Shown here in pieces: positions 1-10,673 of a stretch of 64,000 nucleotides of DNA (positions are counted from its first letter, which is position 1; every line of letters begins with the position of its first letter). The stretch covers positions 38,917-102,916 of the forward strand of contig JALNQF010000155.1 of the NCBI GenBank assembly GCA_028456385.1, given 5' to 3'. The position numbers and the translations under genes are program-made. This DNA comes from Ophiosphaerella korrae (lineage: Eukaryota > Ascomycota > Dothideomycetes > Pleosporales > Phaeosphaeriaceae). The notes under the pieces are model-generated. The model saw only the letters and a program-made list of their open reading frames with translations, was not told the DNA's origin and searched no databases.

Positions 1-47
1 TGTTTGACATAAGTTGTTTGCAGTTCTATTGATTTGATTAAACGGGA

Positions 48-1716
48 ATGTTGCCATCTTTCTATGTTCTTGCATTGGCCTACGGCTCCAAAGCCTTCGC
101 AGCCTCTGGCAGCCTGGAGGCTTTGTTCGGACCTCATGTGTCTCCCGAGACAGAAATTGCGTCTTCTTCTGATACGAATTTCTCCATCATAGTTGGGCCT
201 CGATGGTCTGCTTGGGAAACCCCAGATTGGTCTGGCGCTATCAAGCCCGCAACTATCTGTGATCTCGAAAAAGTTGTGAGTGCAAACCATTGTCCCCCAT
301 GAATTTTGCTAAAAAATAGAAAATCGCTAACTTCACTCAAAATGCTAGGTAAAGATTGCTGTTAAGAACAACATCCCCTTCATTGCAACCAATGGCGGAC
401 ATGGAGCTAAAATCGGCCTCGGGAAATTTGATGGTTTCAATATTAATCTTCAACGATTCAACACGGTTAGCGTTGATGCAGCGAAGAATAGAATGACAAT
501 AGGGCCTGGCGCCAGCTTGGGAGATATGGTGACGGCGGTGTCTGCCGTAGGAAAGGAAATTCGTATGGCTACCGCAACAGACCCACGATTGATCTTAACT
601 TTTTTAACTGATTCCTGGGTTAGAAACTGGGAACTCATGGTGTCCTGGTGCCATTGGAGTGACTCTCGGTGGTGGTATTGGCATGCTTATGGGCCTCCAT
701 GGGCTCATGATCGATGCGCTCAAATCTGTCAAACTCCTTACCGCTACAGGCGAAACAGTAACAGCATCACAGCACGAAAACCAGGACCTGTTTTGGGCTG
801 TCCGTGGAGCAGGTCAAAGCTTTGGAATTGTCACAGAAGCAACTTTTGAAGTCCACAACCACACGAATAATGGAATCGTAACCGAAGCAAACTTCTACTA
901 TCAGGCATCATCAAATCGCTCGCTCTGGGAGCTTCTACAAACATACGATGATACACTACCTGCCGAGCTTTCCCTCCAAGTTGGAATGTTATTTAATAGT
1001 ACAACTCAAACAAGTACTTTGTGGTTGGCGGCTTGGTACATAGGAAGTCTTAAGGACGCGCAACCACATTTGGATAAGTTTGCAGCGTTGAAACCAGTGC
1101 GCACTGAGATACTTAATCTTACTCAAGTAGAAGTATACCACCAGTCGGTAACAAGAGGGGTCTGCGACCGCGGCCACACAATCACCGCCTATACGATGGG
1201 GCTCGGTCGTACTGACCCCACGACTATTGAAGCCCATTTCGCCGACTTTGTAGCGTTCTCAAAGGCTAATGGAGTCTCCTATGCTGGGCAATCATATATA
1301 CAATGGTATAGCAACAAGGTCAACAAACAAACTCCGTCTACAGAGACGGTGTTCCCTTGGCGTGATGCCAAAGCATGGTGGTAAGTGGACTCTCCCTATA
1401 CTTCTTGGTAGATGTATCTCATAGCTACAATTTCATATATAGAACTAACCCGTGCGTCCCTGGTGGAATTAGGCTTATGGAAAATGTCTATTTCAACAAC
1501 TCGCAAGCTTCGGCTATCGCCCATTGGTCCGAGGAACAACGCGACAAAATCCATGCAACAAGTGGTTTTACTGACAAGCACATTTATGTCAATTATGCCA
1601 TTGGTGATGAGGGGGCGGGGTCTTGGTACTCTACACAAAACCTGCCTAGATTGAGGAAGCTGAAGACAAAATGGGATCCTAAGAATGTCTTTGGAAAGGG
1701 CTATTCCCTCGAATAA
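48..1716 (+). CDS. Secreted FAD-linked oxidoreductase, BBE-like
   Basis: Model: join(48..275, 349..562, 624..1380, 1473..1716), 480 residues. The start gives a hydrophobic signal peptide (residues 1-19). An FAD-binding type 4 (PCMH) fold follows: NGGHG holds His94, the usual 8-alpha-histidyl FAD site, and GNSWCPG holds Cys154 just before LGGGIG, the region of the second, cysteinyl link in berberine-bridge-type enzymes. The C-terminus (VYVNYA-like HIYVNYAIGDEG, then KTKWDPKNVFGKG) is the BBE substrate and FAD-closing segment. Length is normal for the family. Family members use O2 to oxidise alcohols, sugars or polyketide and alkaloid intermediates, often closing rings. It is the outermost gene of the PKS cluster; membership is inferred from proximity and from the second BBE gene nearby. 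The last intron was placed at 1381-1472 because the nearer acceptor creates a stop codon. Confidence 0.85.
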
Positions 1717-2262
1717 ATGCCATACTAGAACTTCAAGTTTACTGTGTGCTTATTACCAGTTTTGGTTGATATATCGATGCAGACTTGAATTCAACGTAGC
1801 CTGACAATAACAAGGAAACCTTACACGGTAAAATAAATGATAGCTATGGTTTTCATATTCTCAATATGCGTTCTGTGAACCAAGATGCATATGTGATGAC
1901 TTTAAAACTAATCCAAAATCTCCTTCGCTCAATCTGTTCCTTCCTAGTATTCCGACCTTCGTGTAGAGGAGCTATGTTACAAGTTGACCCCGTTTCGTGA
2001 TTTTCTGAGACATAGGTGCGTTAAAATTTACTTGCGAAACATTTTTTAAAGTTTCTACGGACATATACTAATGGCTATGGATCCTTAAGATTCAATCGCC
2101 AATAAAATTTGTAGTTACTTGGATATAATGCGGTCATGATCGCAGATGGACTTAAATGACCTTGTGAACATTATGAAATTTTTCCCCTATTTGCAAAGAA
2201 ACAAACCTAGAATCTCGCAAAGATATCGTTTCCAATATTTCTCGAGATAGAGGAGGCCTTGT
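1717..2262. other. Intergenic, convergent gene ends
   Basis: Shared 3' region of two convergent FAD oxidase genes. It is moderately AT-rich with no coding pattern. I see no repeat or RNA gene. Confidence 0.6.
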
Positions 2263-3835
2263 TCAGGGAAGTTTGAAGCCTCCTGGAACCCTTTTCTGAA
2301 ACACACCATTTGGATCGTACTTGTGACTGACAGCCTTCAACTTGGCAATGTTCTCAGCACCATAGCCTTGTATGACCTTTTGCCACGGCGATGCATAGTT
2401 GAGGTAAACGAGATCAAAATGTTGGCCGAGCTTCTTCGCCTGGATGTCGATTTCAGCAACCACACTTTGTGCAACCCGAGTCATGAGTGCATCATCAGAC
2501 GCATTTGTCCACCCCATTGCTATGCCCACAATAACCAAACCGCCTTGCTTACCCGAAAGGCCTAGTACATTAGTCCCTGGGGCAGCCTTACTATAAGCGA
2601 TTTCAGGAATAGGCTCCGACAAAAGGCGATACTGGAAACCGGTGGCACCAGCAAGTGCTGCTACACTGTTATTCCATGCATTGAATGCCGCAGTTAACAT
2701 TTCCAGACTCGACCCATGTGACGTAGTTGCTAGGAGAGTTCTATAGAATCCATTAGTTTTCATTTTATTCCAACTGTTTCAGAGATGTAAATTCGCATCG
2801 CATACCGAAAGCCGTTTGGGTTGCCTGCAGCTCCCTCATCTGCAAAATTCGACAGGTTCCCTACCCTTAACGTATCGCTGGTATGGGAAATGTCCGTGAA
2901 GGGCTTGAAGAAGGCCGGAAACTCTACTGCCTTGGTGTAATGAAGAGTGTTACTAACACTATAGCCTCCTTGATCAGCATAAGCGAAAGTTTGGACCAAG
3001 GACGCGTGCTTGTCGTATTTAATAGCTGATGCTAAATTTGAAGTAGCAATCAGTTGCTGAGGGACAGTGTCAATTTTGTAATTGACATTTCCACCCCATA
3101 GATCACCCTGCTCATATATGTTGAAATCAATACGGGTGACCACACCGAAGTTATTGGACCCGCCGCGAAGAGCGTGCAGTAAGTCCGTGTTCTCGTGCTC
3201 ATTTGCATTCTTTACTTTTCCGTCGGCGAGGACAATCTCAAAGTTTTTCACAGTGTCACATGTCCAGCCATAACGCGGTGAGAAGGACGAAATTCCCCCA
3301 CCTAACGTGAGTCCTCCCACGCCTACAGTTCCTACACGGCCACCAGCAACAACCCGGCCGAATTTCTCAACTTCTTTGTATACCTTTCCCAATCGAGCTC
3401 CTGGACCAACAGAAGCAATTGTTTTATTATCCTTCACCTGCACAGTATCTAGTCCTTGCAAATCGATGGTGATGCCATTGGCAATGTTCGCAGCGCCTGC
3501 CCACACCGTGTGACCACCAGAGCGAACAGCGAAACTGCAGTCAAGGCCAGTCAAGGTTGCGACAGCTTTGGCGACATCGGCGGTTGAGCTAGGGGAGACG
3601 ATGCAGTTTGGATGCACTTCGGCCTCTTGTGCAGAAAAATACGAATTCAGTGATGCGTTGTACGCCTGACTTCCAGGGTAGGATATCCTGTTAATGGCCA
3701 AAACGGACAAGAGAGCCAGGCACTATTCACAGAATATGTCAGTCGAGATGAATATTTAGTTTTAGGCATTTCATTTATGATTTTGACTCCAAGGTTGCAG
3801 AGATGATTACCTACACAGCTGGATGGATCGCCCAT
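2263..3835 (-). CDS. Secreted FAD-linked oxidoreductase, BBE-like (second copy)
   Basis: Model: complement(join(2263..2740, 2806..3722, 3815..3835)), 471 residues. The first exon is only seven codons. Joining it at the GTAGGT donor (3814) gives a short hydrophobic leader (CCLALLSVLA), consistent with secretion. The PCMH domain shows RSGGHTVW with the FAD-linking His near residue 78, and GTVGVGGLTLGGG. In this protein the position where bicovalent members carry Cys is occupied by Val/Thr, so a single covalent FAD link is expected. The C-terminus (LVYLNYASPWQKV, then KYDPNGVFQKRVPGGFKL) is typical of fungal secondary-metabolite oxidases of the solanapyrone-synthase type. It is convergent with the other BBE gene. 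The two are only distantly similar, so this is not a recent tandem duplicate. The mini-exon is the least certain part. Confidence 0.85.
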
Positions 3836-4390
3836 AGTGACTGTAATCGAGTGAAAAGCAATCAGAAAAGTTCAATTCTTCGGAGAATTTTCGGCTTTGA
3901 GTAGGCGGAACTAATGTAAAGTTCGACAGTTGTATCTCGAGCACGCGATACGGGCATGTCATTTAATAGTAATCATCGACTTTTGTAAGTTACTTCGCAC
4001 CCCTGACGGGTTGATATTAACCCTGTAGAGGTGGAGTGATGATGACGATTTAAGTTTATTGACTTGACAGGGGAAAATACACATGCAGGTGTGCTTCACA
4101 TGCAGTTGGGGGCGCTCGTGTAAGAATCGGTAAGATTAACAAGGAGTATTGAAAGTCCGGCACCTGTTTGAGCTAGTGCACCTTCATGCATGTTTAAAAA
4201 TAGTCATCATAATAACCCCCATTGATACAATCAATTAGATATACAATGCGGTAACTAATCTGGTTATGGCCGCTGCAACGAGCAGCCATTATGTAGTATA
4301 GGTGTGTTGCTTGTTCTAATTGTTTTGAGAGTCTTTACGGACGACCTTATACCACCTAATGAATTAGCAAAGCTTTTTCGGCAAAAGGAA
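3836..4390. other. Intergenic, upstream of FAD oxidase
   Basis: Holds the promoter of the second FAD oxidase and the 3' end of the DUF3237 gene. No coding pattern, repeat or convincing regulatory palindrome was recognised. Confidence 0.5.
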
Positions 4391-4921
4391 TCAAGATCTC
4401 ACTTGGAAGATTTCGGCCGTGATGTTATTCGTACCCACTTGGATCAAACCAACTCCGATAGCTGCGTTTAGCCATCCGTAGTGTTCGTTGCCAGTCTCAA
4501 ACTCGTAGGTTAAATATGGCGACTTTCCTCGGCCAGAGATAAGTATCAGAGCACCATCGTTCGTTTCTAGAACAATTTTGGCTTCTGGGGTGAAGACCTT
4601 GTTTTCCCCGTCGTAATTGCCCCAGTCTCCTCCAGCATTTAGAACCTTGCCTAAAATCCTGCAATCAGGCCTATGTGGTGTGGTAATACAATTTCGATAC
4701 GAACCTTCAAGTTTGGGTCCTGAAAATGTCCCTCCTGTGATCGGAATGAAGAGCCTATTCCCGTGTCCACCATTTCCAACAATCATGGGCGCCGACTCCG
4801 TGGCCTGGACGGTAAGGAGATAATTCAAGCTTGGTGGAGTCGGCTGAGTCTCGTTTCCGAGCGCAATACTTGCGAACGTTGGCATAGCCAGCAGAAGTGA
4901 TGACGAATACATCCTAGGCAA
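4391..4921 (-). CDS. Secreted DUF3237-family protein
   Basis: Single exon, 176 residues. Residues 1-22 are a clear signal peptide (SSSLLLAMPTFASIALG). The rest matches the DUF3237 pattern as I know it: an N-terminal strand, PITGGTFSGPKLEGS, then GGDWGNYDG, and ETNDGALILISGRG followed by YLTYEFETG. This is a small beta-barrel family of about 150 residues with no established general reaction; members recur beside oxidoreductases and in metabolite clusters. Together with the two secreted FAD oxidases it suggests that late steps may occur in vesicles, the secretory path or outside the cell (inference). Substrate and chemistry cannot be read from the sequence. Confidence 0.75.
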   Translation of the reverse strand: MPRMYSSSLLLAMPTFASIALGNETQPTPPSLNYLLTVQATESAPMIVGNGGHGNRLFIPITGGTFSGPKLEGSYRNCITTPHRPDCRILGKVLNAGGDWGNYDGENKVFTPEAKIVLETNDGALILISGRGKSPYLTYEFETGNEHYGWLNAAIGVGLIQVGTNNITAEIFQVRS

Positions 4922-5620
4922 ATTTACCAGACCTGATATTCTCGAAGCAAAGTATGTTACCTACTGATTCTCTGGGGATCTTGTTTATATGCAGGTACAT
5001 TTCCAAGTCTAGGGCACACACGTAAATCGTCTGTCATAGCCCTTCTATCCATTTGCATGTTCACTGGTGACTGAGGTATCGCGGAGTTTGTTTCAAAAGC
5101 GGACCTTGGACTACCACAAATGCCACTGTTCTTGGCATCGGGCACCCACCAGTAAGCCAGAACCAAACTTTACTCCGCAGGAACTCCATCGGCAATTTTT
5201 CATGCACCCCCGCGCAAACATCTTCCGAAGTTGAATGAAGATGATGACACAGCCTTAAATCACATGCAGCATCGGAAACTGAAGAATTTCCAATCTTCCA
5301 TACTTATACGTCGATTTTTTTTCTCTTAAATACCTATTGAGTGTGTATGCTCAAAGACACAAAATATGATCCAGGGACTAGGTCAAATATTGATCACAAA
5401 CTCGTGTTGTCGGCAGGTACGGTCAGCAGGAAATGTTGACAATAGAAACCGAAAGAGTAAACTGTGGAATATAATTGTGAAGCGCCGTGATATCTTCTGA
5501 AAATATCATTATGTAGTGATACCTCAAATAGCTTAACCCAAACTTTACAAGATAAATGACAAAATGAACACTATCGTTGCTTCGCAGCCAAGATGAAGCG
5601 CACAGGCACTATCATCCAAC
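4922..5620. other. Intergenic, promoter of DUF3237 gene
   Basis: About 700 bases between the DUF3237 start and the SDR stop. Short open frames exist but none shows family features or coding-like continuity. Nothing else was recognised. Confidence 0.5.
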
Positions 5621-6635
5621 TCATTTTTTGGTGTTCATCACTTGCGCAACTTTTGCTAACTCACCAGATGCTTTGAGAAAGCCATCCAAAACAGAGTCCT
5701 AATTGTAATTGTTAAACGTTTTTCTGAAGCCAAGAGTAAAAGACCCCTAAGATCATATAAACTTACAAACACTGACTGTGGCAACAGTCTTAACGCCCAT
5801 CGATTCATTCCAGCATCCTTGCCCACCCACACCTCCCCTTTTGTGCCCTTTTCTATTTCTCCAATAACCTTGAGGGCATATGTGCGTATGTCCGGCGCTC
5901 CTTCCTGGAGTCGACCATCGGATAGACGTTCAATGTATTCGCGAATCACATAGTAATACGAGGTCTCGGGGATTTTTGGTTTTTCAATATTATCGAAAGC
6001 GGGGGTTTTGACACTGGTAGTGATGAGAGTCATAGTGCGGACGCCGAGGGGGTCAAATTCGCGACGCCAAATCTCGCTAGCCATGGTGAGTGCCGCTTTG
6101 GAACTATTGTAAATGCCTTTTTTGGGTTAAGAAGCTTGTTAGCAAGTCGATTGATTCCGTAAATAAAGGGCAGAAGAGACCAATACTTACTACCAAAAGC
6201 CATTGGGACATATCCGGCAGCAGATGACTGATTTACAACACATCCTCGAGCTTCGATGAGAAGGGGAGCGAAGGCCTGTACCATCGCCAAAGGAGCCCAG
6301 AAGTTCAAGTCGAAGAGCTTGCGGCCCTCCTCGAGAGGTACATCCAACGCTGGTCGAATGAAGTTCTGCCCACTGTTGTTGACAAGAACGTCCAATCGGC
6401 CACCTGTATGTCTAGTGACATCGGAAACTGCAGCAGCAATGGATTCTGAAGACAACACGTCGAGAGTCAAAGGTGTGACATTGGATGCCTTAGACAGAGT
6501 AGGTGGAAGTTTAGATGGGTTTCGTAAGGTCGCAAAGACGTGATATCCCTTCTCGCGAAATACTTCGGCTAGGCCGGCTCCAATGCCTCCAGCAGAGCAA
6601 CCAGTGATGAGAACTGATCTTTTGAGAGCGGCCAT
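5621..6635 (-). CDS. Short-chain dehydrogenase/reductase (AYR1-like)
   Basis: Model: complement(join(5621..5698, 5767..6116, 6191..6635)), 290 residues. The Rossmann motif is ITGCSAGGIGAGLAEVF (about residues 9-25), followed by VNNSGQN, the catalytic region NQSSAAGY and YNSSK (Tyr151, Lys155), which is formed only when the intron 6117-6190 is removed. The second intron (5699-5766) converts a ragged C-terminus into a normal one ending MNTKK. The overall pattern resembles the NADPH-dependent 1-acyldihydroxyacetone-phosphate reductase branch, which fungi often reuse in metabolite clusters as ketoreductases. In this setting it probably interconverts a ketone and an alcohol on the polyketide. A housekeeping lipid role is possible but less likely here. 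Confidence 0.85.
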
Positions 6636-7065
6636 TTTGAATTGACGGTTATGTTAGGTAGGTGGGTCTTCGAGGTACGCTGACGTTTTTCCAGTATTTG
6701 TGCGGAGTTAAAGCTTGCTAATGTGAACACTAGAAGCAAGAGAGGAGGGGTCAAGACTAGAGCACTGGACGGGTTTACAGTTTACAAACTCCTGAACGGA
6801 ATTGGGAATGCCGCTTACCGTCCATGCATGAGACTCCTGTCTGCGCAAGGGGTACGTTTATCACACGCTATTCCGAAAACGGAATACACAAATGGCTTGG
6901 CAGATTGCTTACCCGACACCATGCCGGAAGAAGAATATAAACAACGCTTGGCAGGATGACGCCACCTATCAAGGCCCCACTACCCACCCCAACAGCATTC
7001 GATTCATTCACGCTTCTTCCTCTATCCGCTTCTAGTTTACAAAGGTAGACGTGCCAAGAGCCGCA
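6636..7065. other. Intergenic, divergent promoter region
   Basis: 430 bases between the divergent starts of the SDR and the DUF3468-type regulator, so probably a shared promoter. A short frame at 6723-6959 has no family signature. No clear zinc-cluster operator was picked out. Confidence 0.5.
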
Positions 7066-8620
7066 ATGGAGGAAATCATATCACCGCCTTCCGGCTTCTC
7101 ATCTCGGATGCCATTCATTGTTTCGTCCAGTGTTGATGGAATTGATCAAGCCACCCGAAAGCTGATCAGAAGCCATGTCATGCGTGGGAAAAAGCAGAAG
7201 AAGACTAAAGGAAGAGCAACGGCAGGCCCGAAGTCCACCAATCCGGCCCAAAACAGTCTGGTCAAGTTACAAGATGTCATTAACATGTACATGGCAATAC
7301 AGCCTGGCCGTGTTGGTATCCACATGTACTTTGTGGATTTCCCTAGGGAAATAGAGCCTTCGATGTTGATGAAGATGGCGCAAGGTTGGTAACTTCTCAG
7401 CCTCATCTGGCTGTTGTTGGTGTGAGTTATTGACTCGCCTCAAGTCTCCACGGTTGCGATACGAATAATATTCCCTCTTCTTATGGGGATTGGATACCAC
7501 CCAGATGGTAAGGGCTGGCTATATCCAGTGGGACATGACGTGGTGGCTCTTCACATGAACGCCTTCGCAATACAAAGCTTTATTGATAGAGTCTTAAACT
7601 GTCAGCCTGCACACCAGGTAAACCCTGTTGCCATGCTGCATTATCAGAAGGGTCTCATGCTTTTGCGACAGAGACTTGATGGAAACGATGATCAAGCAAA
7701 AATCTCAGACGATACTATCAGCGCTATCTTGAAATTGGCTAGTGCTGCACAGTTCGAGGGCGACGCTGATATCTCAAGACAGCATATTCAAGGTCTTCAG
7801 AAGATGATAGCATTACGAGGGGGTTTAAGTGCATTCGCAGGCAACCCAAAACTTTTGGTGGAGATATGGAGGTACCCACGCACATCTTAGCCAATCAGTC
7901 ATTATGTACTGATATAAGCATTTTAGATGTGACTTGGGCATTGCATTACTCGCTGACTCAGACCCCATATTCTACCGCTACTTGGCTGAGCCAGTGCCTG
8001 ATTACCCTGATCAGATCCTTTCAAGCTTTGGGCCGAGGATACGTTGCTTGGAGGATTCTTCGTTTGTACAAGACTTGGATGCAGACTTGGCTGAGGCTTG
8101 GCGGGTCACACGGAAGTTTTGTCTGCTGGCCAATCTTGGGACACAGACCCAGACGTTGATCCATCCAACAACGATATACGGAGCCATGACAGCTTTGATG
8201 TACCGCCTTCTCCGTATGTCGTTTGATGCGGGTTCACTGGATGAGACTATACGACTCGGCCTGTTAACTTTCACTTACCATATATTCTTGCAGTGGAAAG
8301 ATATATGTCTTCCCCGCCATGCATTTTATGACCGCTATCGAGATTATCTTGTATATCAACAGCTTGATGTTAAGATCCCCTCGCAGGTATTGCTTTGGCT
8401 CTTGATGATGGGGGCGGTTTCTATTTTCCACGCCTCAGAAGAGACATGGCTGAGTCATTACTTACAGAGACAAATCGCGCTCTGTGAGGTGAAGAGTTGG
8501 AATGATTTGGAGGAACAGCTCAAGACGTGCATGTGGATCTCACTTTTGGATGAAAAACGCGGGAAAGACACGTATGATTGGCTTCATACAGTCTCTAGCT
8601 CGCAATCGCTACAACAGTGA
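7066..8620 (+). CDS. Fungal-specific transcription factor-like protein without zinc cluster (DUF3468 type)
   Basis: Model: join(7066..7384, 7445..7871, 7927..8620), 479 residues; the first in-frame ATG is at 7066. The N-terminus has TRKLIRSHVMRGKKQKKTKG, the hallmark short basic segment that opens a large family of fungal proteins with a Fungal_trans_2/DUF3468 regulatory region. It is followed by FPLLMGIGYHPDGKGWLYP and helices with LRGGLSAFAGNP and CDLGIALL. There is no Cys6 cluster. Members are thought to be regulators or co-regulators, but DNA binding is unproven for most. It is convergent with the Zn2Cys6 gene, with only 68 bases between the stop codons. The model removes two introns of 60 and 55 bases, both with good GT-AG ends. 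Confidence 0.8.
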
Positions 8621-8688
8621 TTGAACTATTGGTGTCTATAATTTTTTCATTTAACCTTCTTATAGATCTAAATATTCACGATGGGTAG

Positions 8689-10673
8689 TTAGACTAAGTA
8701 GGCGAGGCAGATGTCGAGAGCGAGACTGTTCACATCACGCAGGTCCTGGAGGACGCGGAGTAGAGTGTGGTAGGCAGCGTTGCCGTCTTGCGTGCGCACC
8801 TGCTGAGCCTGAAGGAATGAAACAGCTGTAGCCAATGGATTAGGGAGGAATGGGTGGGCCTTGAAGCAGCTCAGCAAAGGCAAGGCGTGAACAAGGCTAG
8901 CCATGTCGGCGGTGGCCCTCGAGGCCTTTTGCTCGTAGCCTGGACCCATGGTGTGATAAGGTGAGACCTGTGCGATGGAGCCAAGACAGACGATCGCGCT
9001 ATGGGCCAGCATGTGCGTGAAGAAGAGCATAGGATCGCGCTCTGTCCCTTCACCCTCGTCTAGCTCCCCCACCTCACCCCCGCTTTTACCTAGCAGTCGG
9101 ATGCGCCGGCCTACAGCACTATCTAGCGCCTCGTGCCGCCCCCAGAAGGCGCTGCTGCCCGAGCCGATGGCATCGCTCATGCCCCTGTCTCTATCCCTGC
9201 CTGCCGCCCGCCGGTGGGCCATACAGCGATTATGTAGCGTTGCCAGCACTGCGCACTCAGCAAAAGGCGAAAGCGGCTCGGCCGTGGCTATCGCATCCGC
9301 TAATGAAGTTGTCCGCACCATCTTACCGTTCTGAAAGTGTGCCTCAGGTGCAGGGAGGCGTGTTCCTACCATGTCCTCATACAACGTCAGCGGCCACTCG
9401 TTACGCCAGCACAGGAAGCAGTCGAGGTTGTATGCGACCCAAAACGTCCGCCTCCTTTCTTCTATCTCCACAAAACTGGTAAAAATCTTACCGATCTCGC
9501 CTTCGTCCATGTTATGCAGTCGCGCCATCTGGACGAGCCGAAATGCCCGCCCCGCGGTTAGCATCGCTTGCTCTTCACTCGTCCGCAAACATTCGTAGTG
9601 CGCCATCAGGAGCCATGCTTGGATGTACTCAATTTGTGCTGCTTGCCTTGACTCCTCTAGCAGACGGTAGGTCTCTGCGTAGAGCACACCCACAAGGCTT
9701 CGATAGGGAGCTGACATTGCCGCCGCCAGCGTCCGCATCGCTGACCTTAGACACGCTCGGGCTGGTGATGGATTATTTTCGCTCGCCCAAGCAAAATATC
9801 GCCGTTGATGCACCATTGGGCAGATTATATGCGCTCTATCGAAGTATACGTCGTCCCTATAAGCTTTTGATTAGCCTTCTTTCTGGTACTTTCAGGACGA
9901 ACAATGGCAATCGAAACGGGATCTGATGTAGAACAAAGTGGCTCACGCACAAATCGGCCAACATCAAATGTGAAATTTCAACATCCGCCGCCAACATGGG
10001 ATTAATATTCCCAAGCCCCAAGTGTTCATCTAAGCTCATATTGAAAGACATGCTCGGCGATGTTAGCCCGCAGTCAATCCCAAATCTTTCTGTTGGAATA
10101 ACTACAGCCCCAGGATCTGCGATTTTCGCTGTTGTTGTCCACGGGACGCAACTATTGGAGATGATTTGAATGTCGTTCTGGGAGTTCTGTTCCAATCCAG
10201 CCATCAATGGCTCAGGTATGGCAACTGCCTGCACGGCGTCCTCGGTTCCAGGCGGCGATTCAACAACTGGCTCTATTTCACTACCAGACTGCTTGCCTAG
10301 TTCCCACTCAAGCATAGCTAGTGAGAATCGTTTCGTCAACCACTATATTACGCACCATAAAGACAAACACAATGGATTTAGGGTTGGGAATCTGGACATT
10401 ATCTTCACTAACCGAAGCTCTCGGCAATCGTGTTGGAGGTGCATATGGAAGGAGAAAATATGGAATACTGGGCTCACCTATTCGTGACCTCATCATATCA
10501 AGTTGGCCTTTTTTCGGGCCTCTTTGTGGTCTTTTAGACACAATGATACATTGTTGCACTCCGTTCTCCGTACAAGAACCGCATTTTGGGCGTATACGAT
10601 CACAACGTGCCTTCCGTCGACGGCATTCCTCACATGCAAATCCATGTTGTTGTCGTAGCCCATTCCCCTGCAT
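8689..10673 (-). CDS. Zn(II)2Cys6 transcription factor with Fungal_trans domain
   Basis: Model: complement(join(8689..9856, 9951..10317, 10478..10673)), 576 residues. The cluster CEECRRRKARC...CGSC...C lies at Cys14, 17, 24, 31, 34 and 42, and is followed by a basic linker RPQRGPKKGQL. After a variable segment the middle-homology region begins at DDVYFDRAHIICPMVHQRRYF and continues with GRAFRLVQMARLHNMD and EERRRTFWVAYNLDC, typical of PF04082. A low-complexity, charged insert with a GC-rich coding stretch (about 9040-9200) sits before the last third. This is the best candidate for the pathway-specific activator of the PKS cluster, because it lies inside the cluster next to the transporter. 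Its targets would be CGG-containing sites. Confidence 0.88.

Noticed and set aside
1381..1442. A 62-base intron joining at 1443 in the first FAD oxidase gene
   Set aside because: It creates a TGA at the junction. The acceptor at 1472 keeps the frame and restores the family sequence (DAKAWWLMENVYF).
9240..9926. Several plus-strand frames opposite the Zn2Cys6 regulator
   Set aside because: They are antisense shadows of a GC-rich coding region whose minus-strand translation carries the family motifs.
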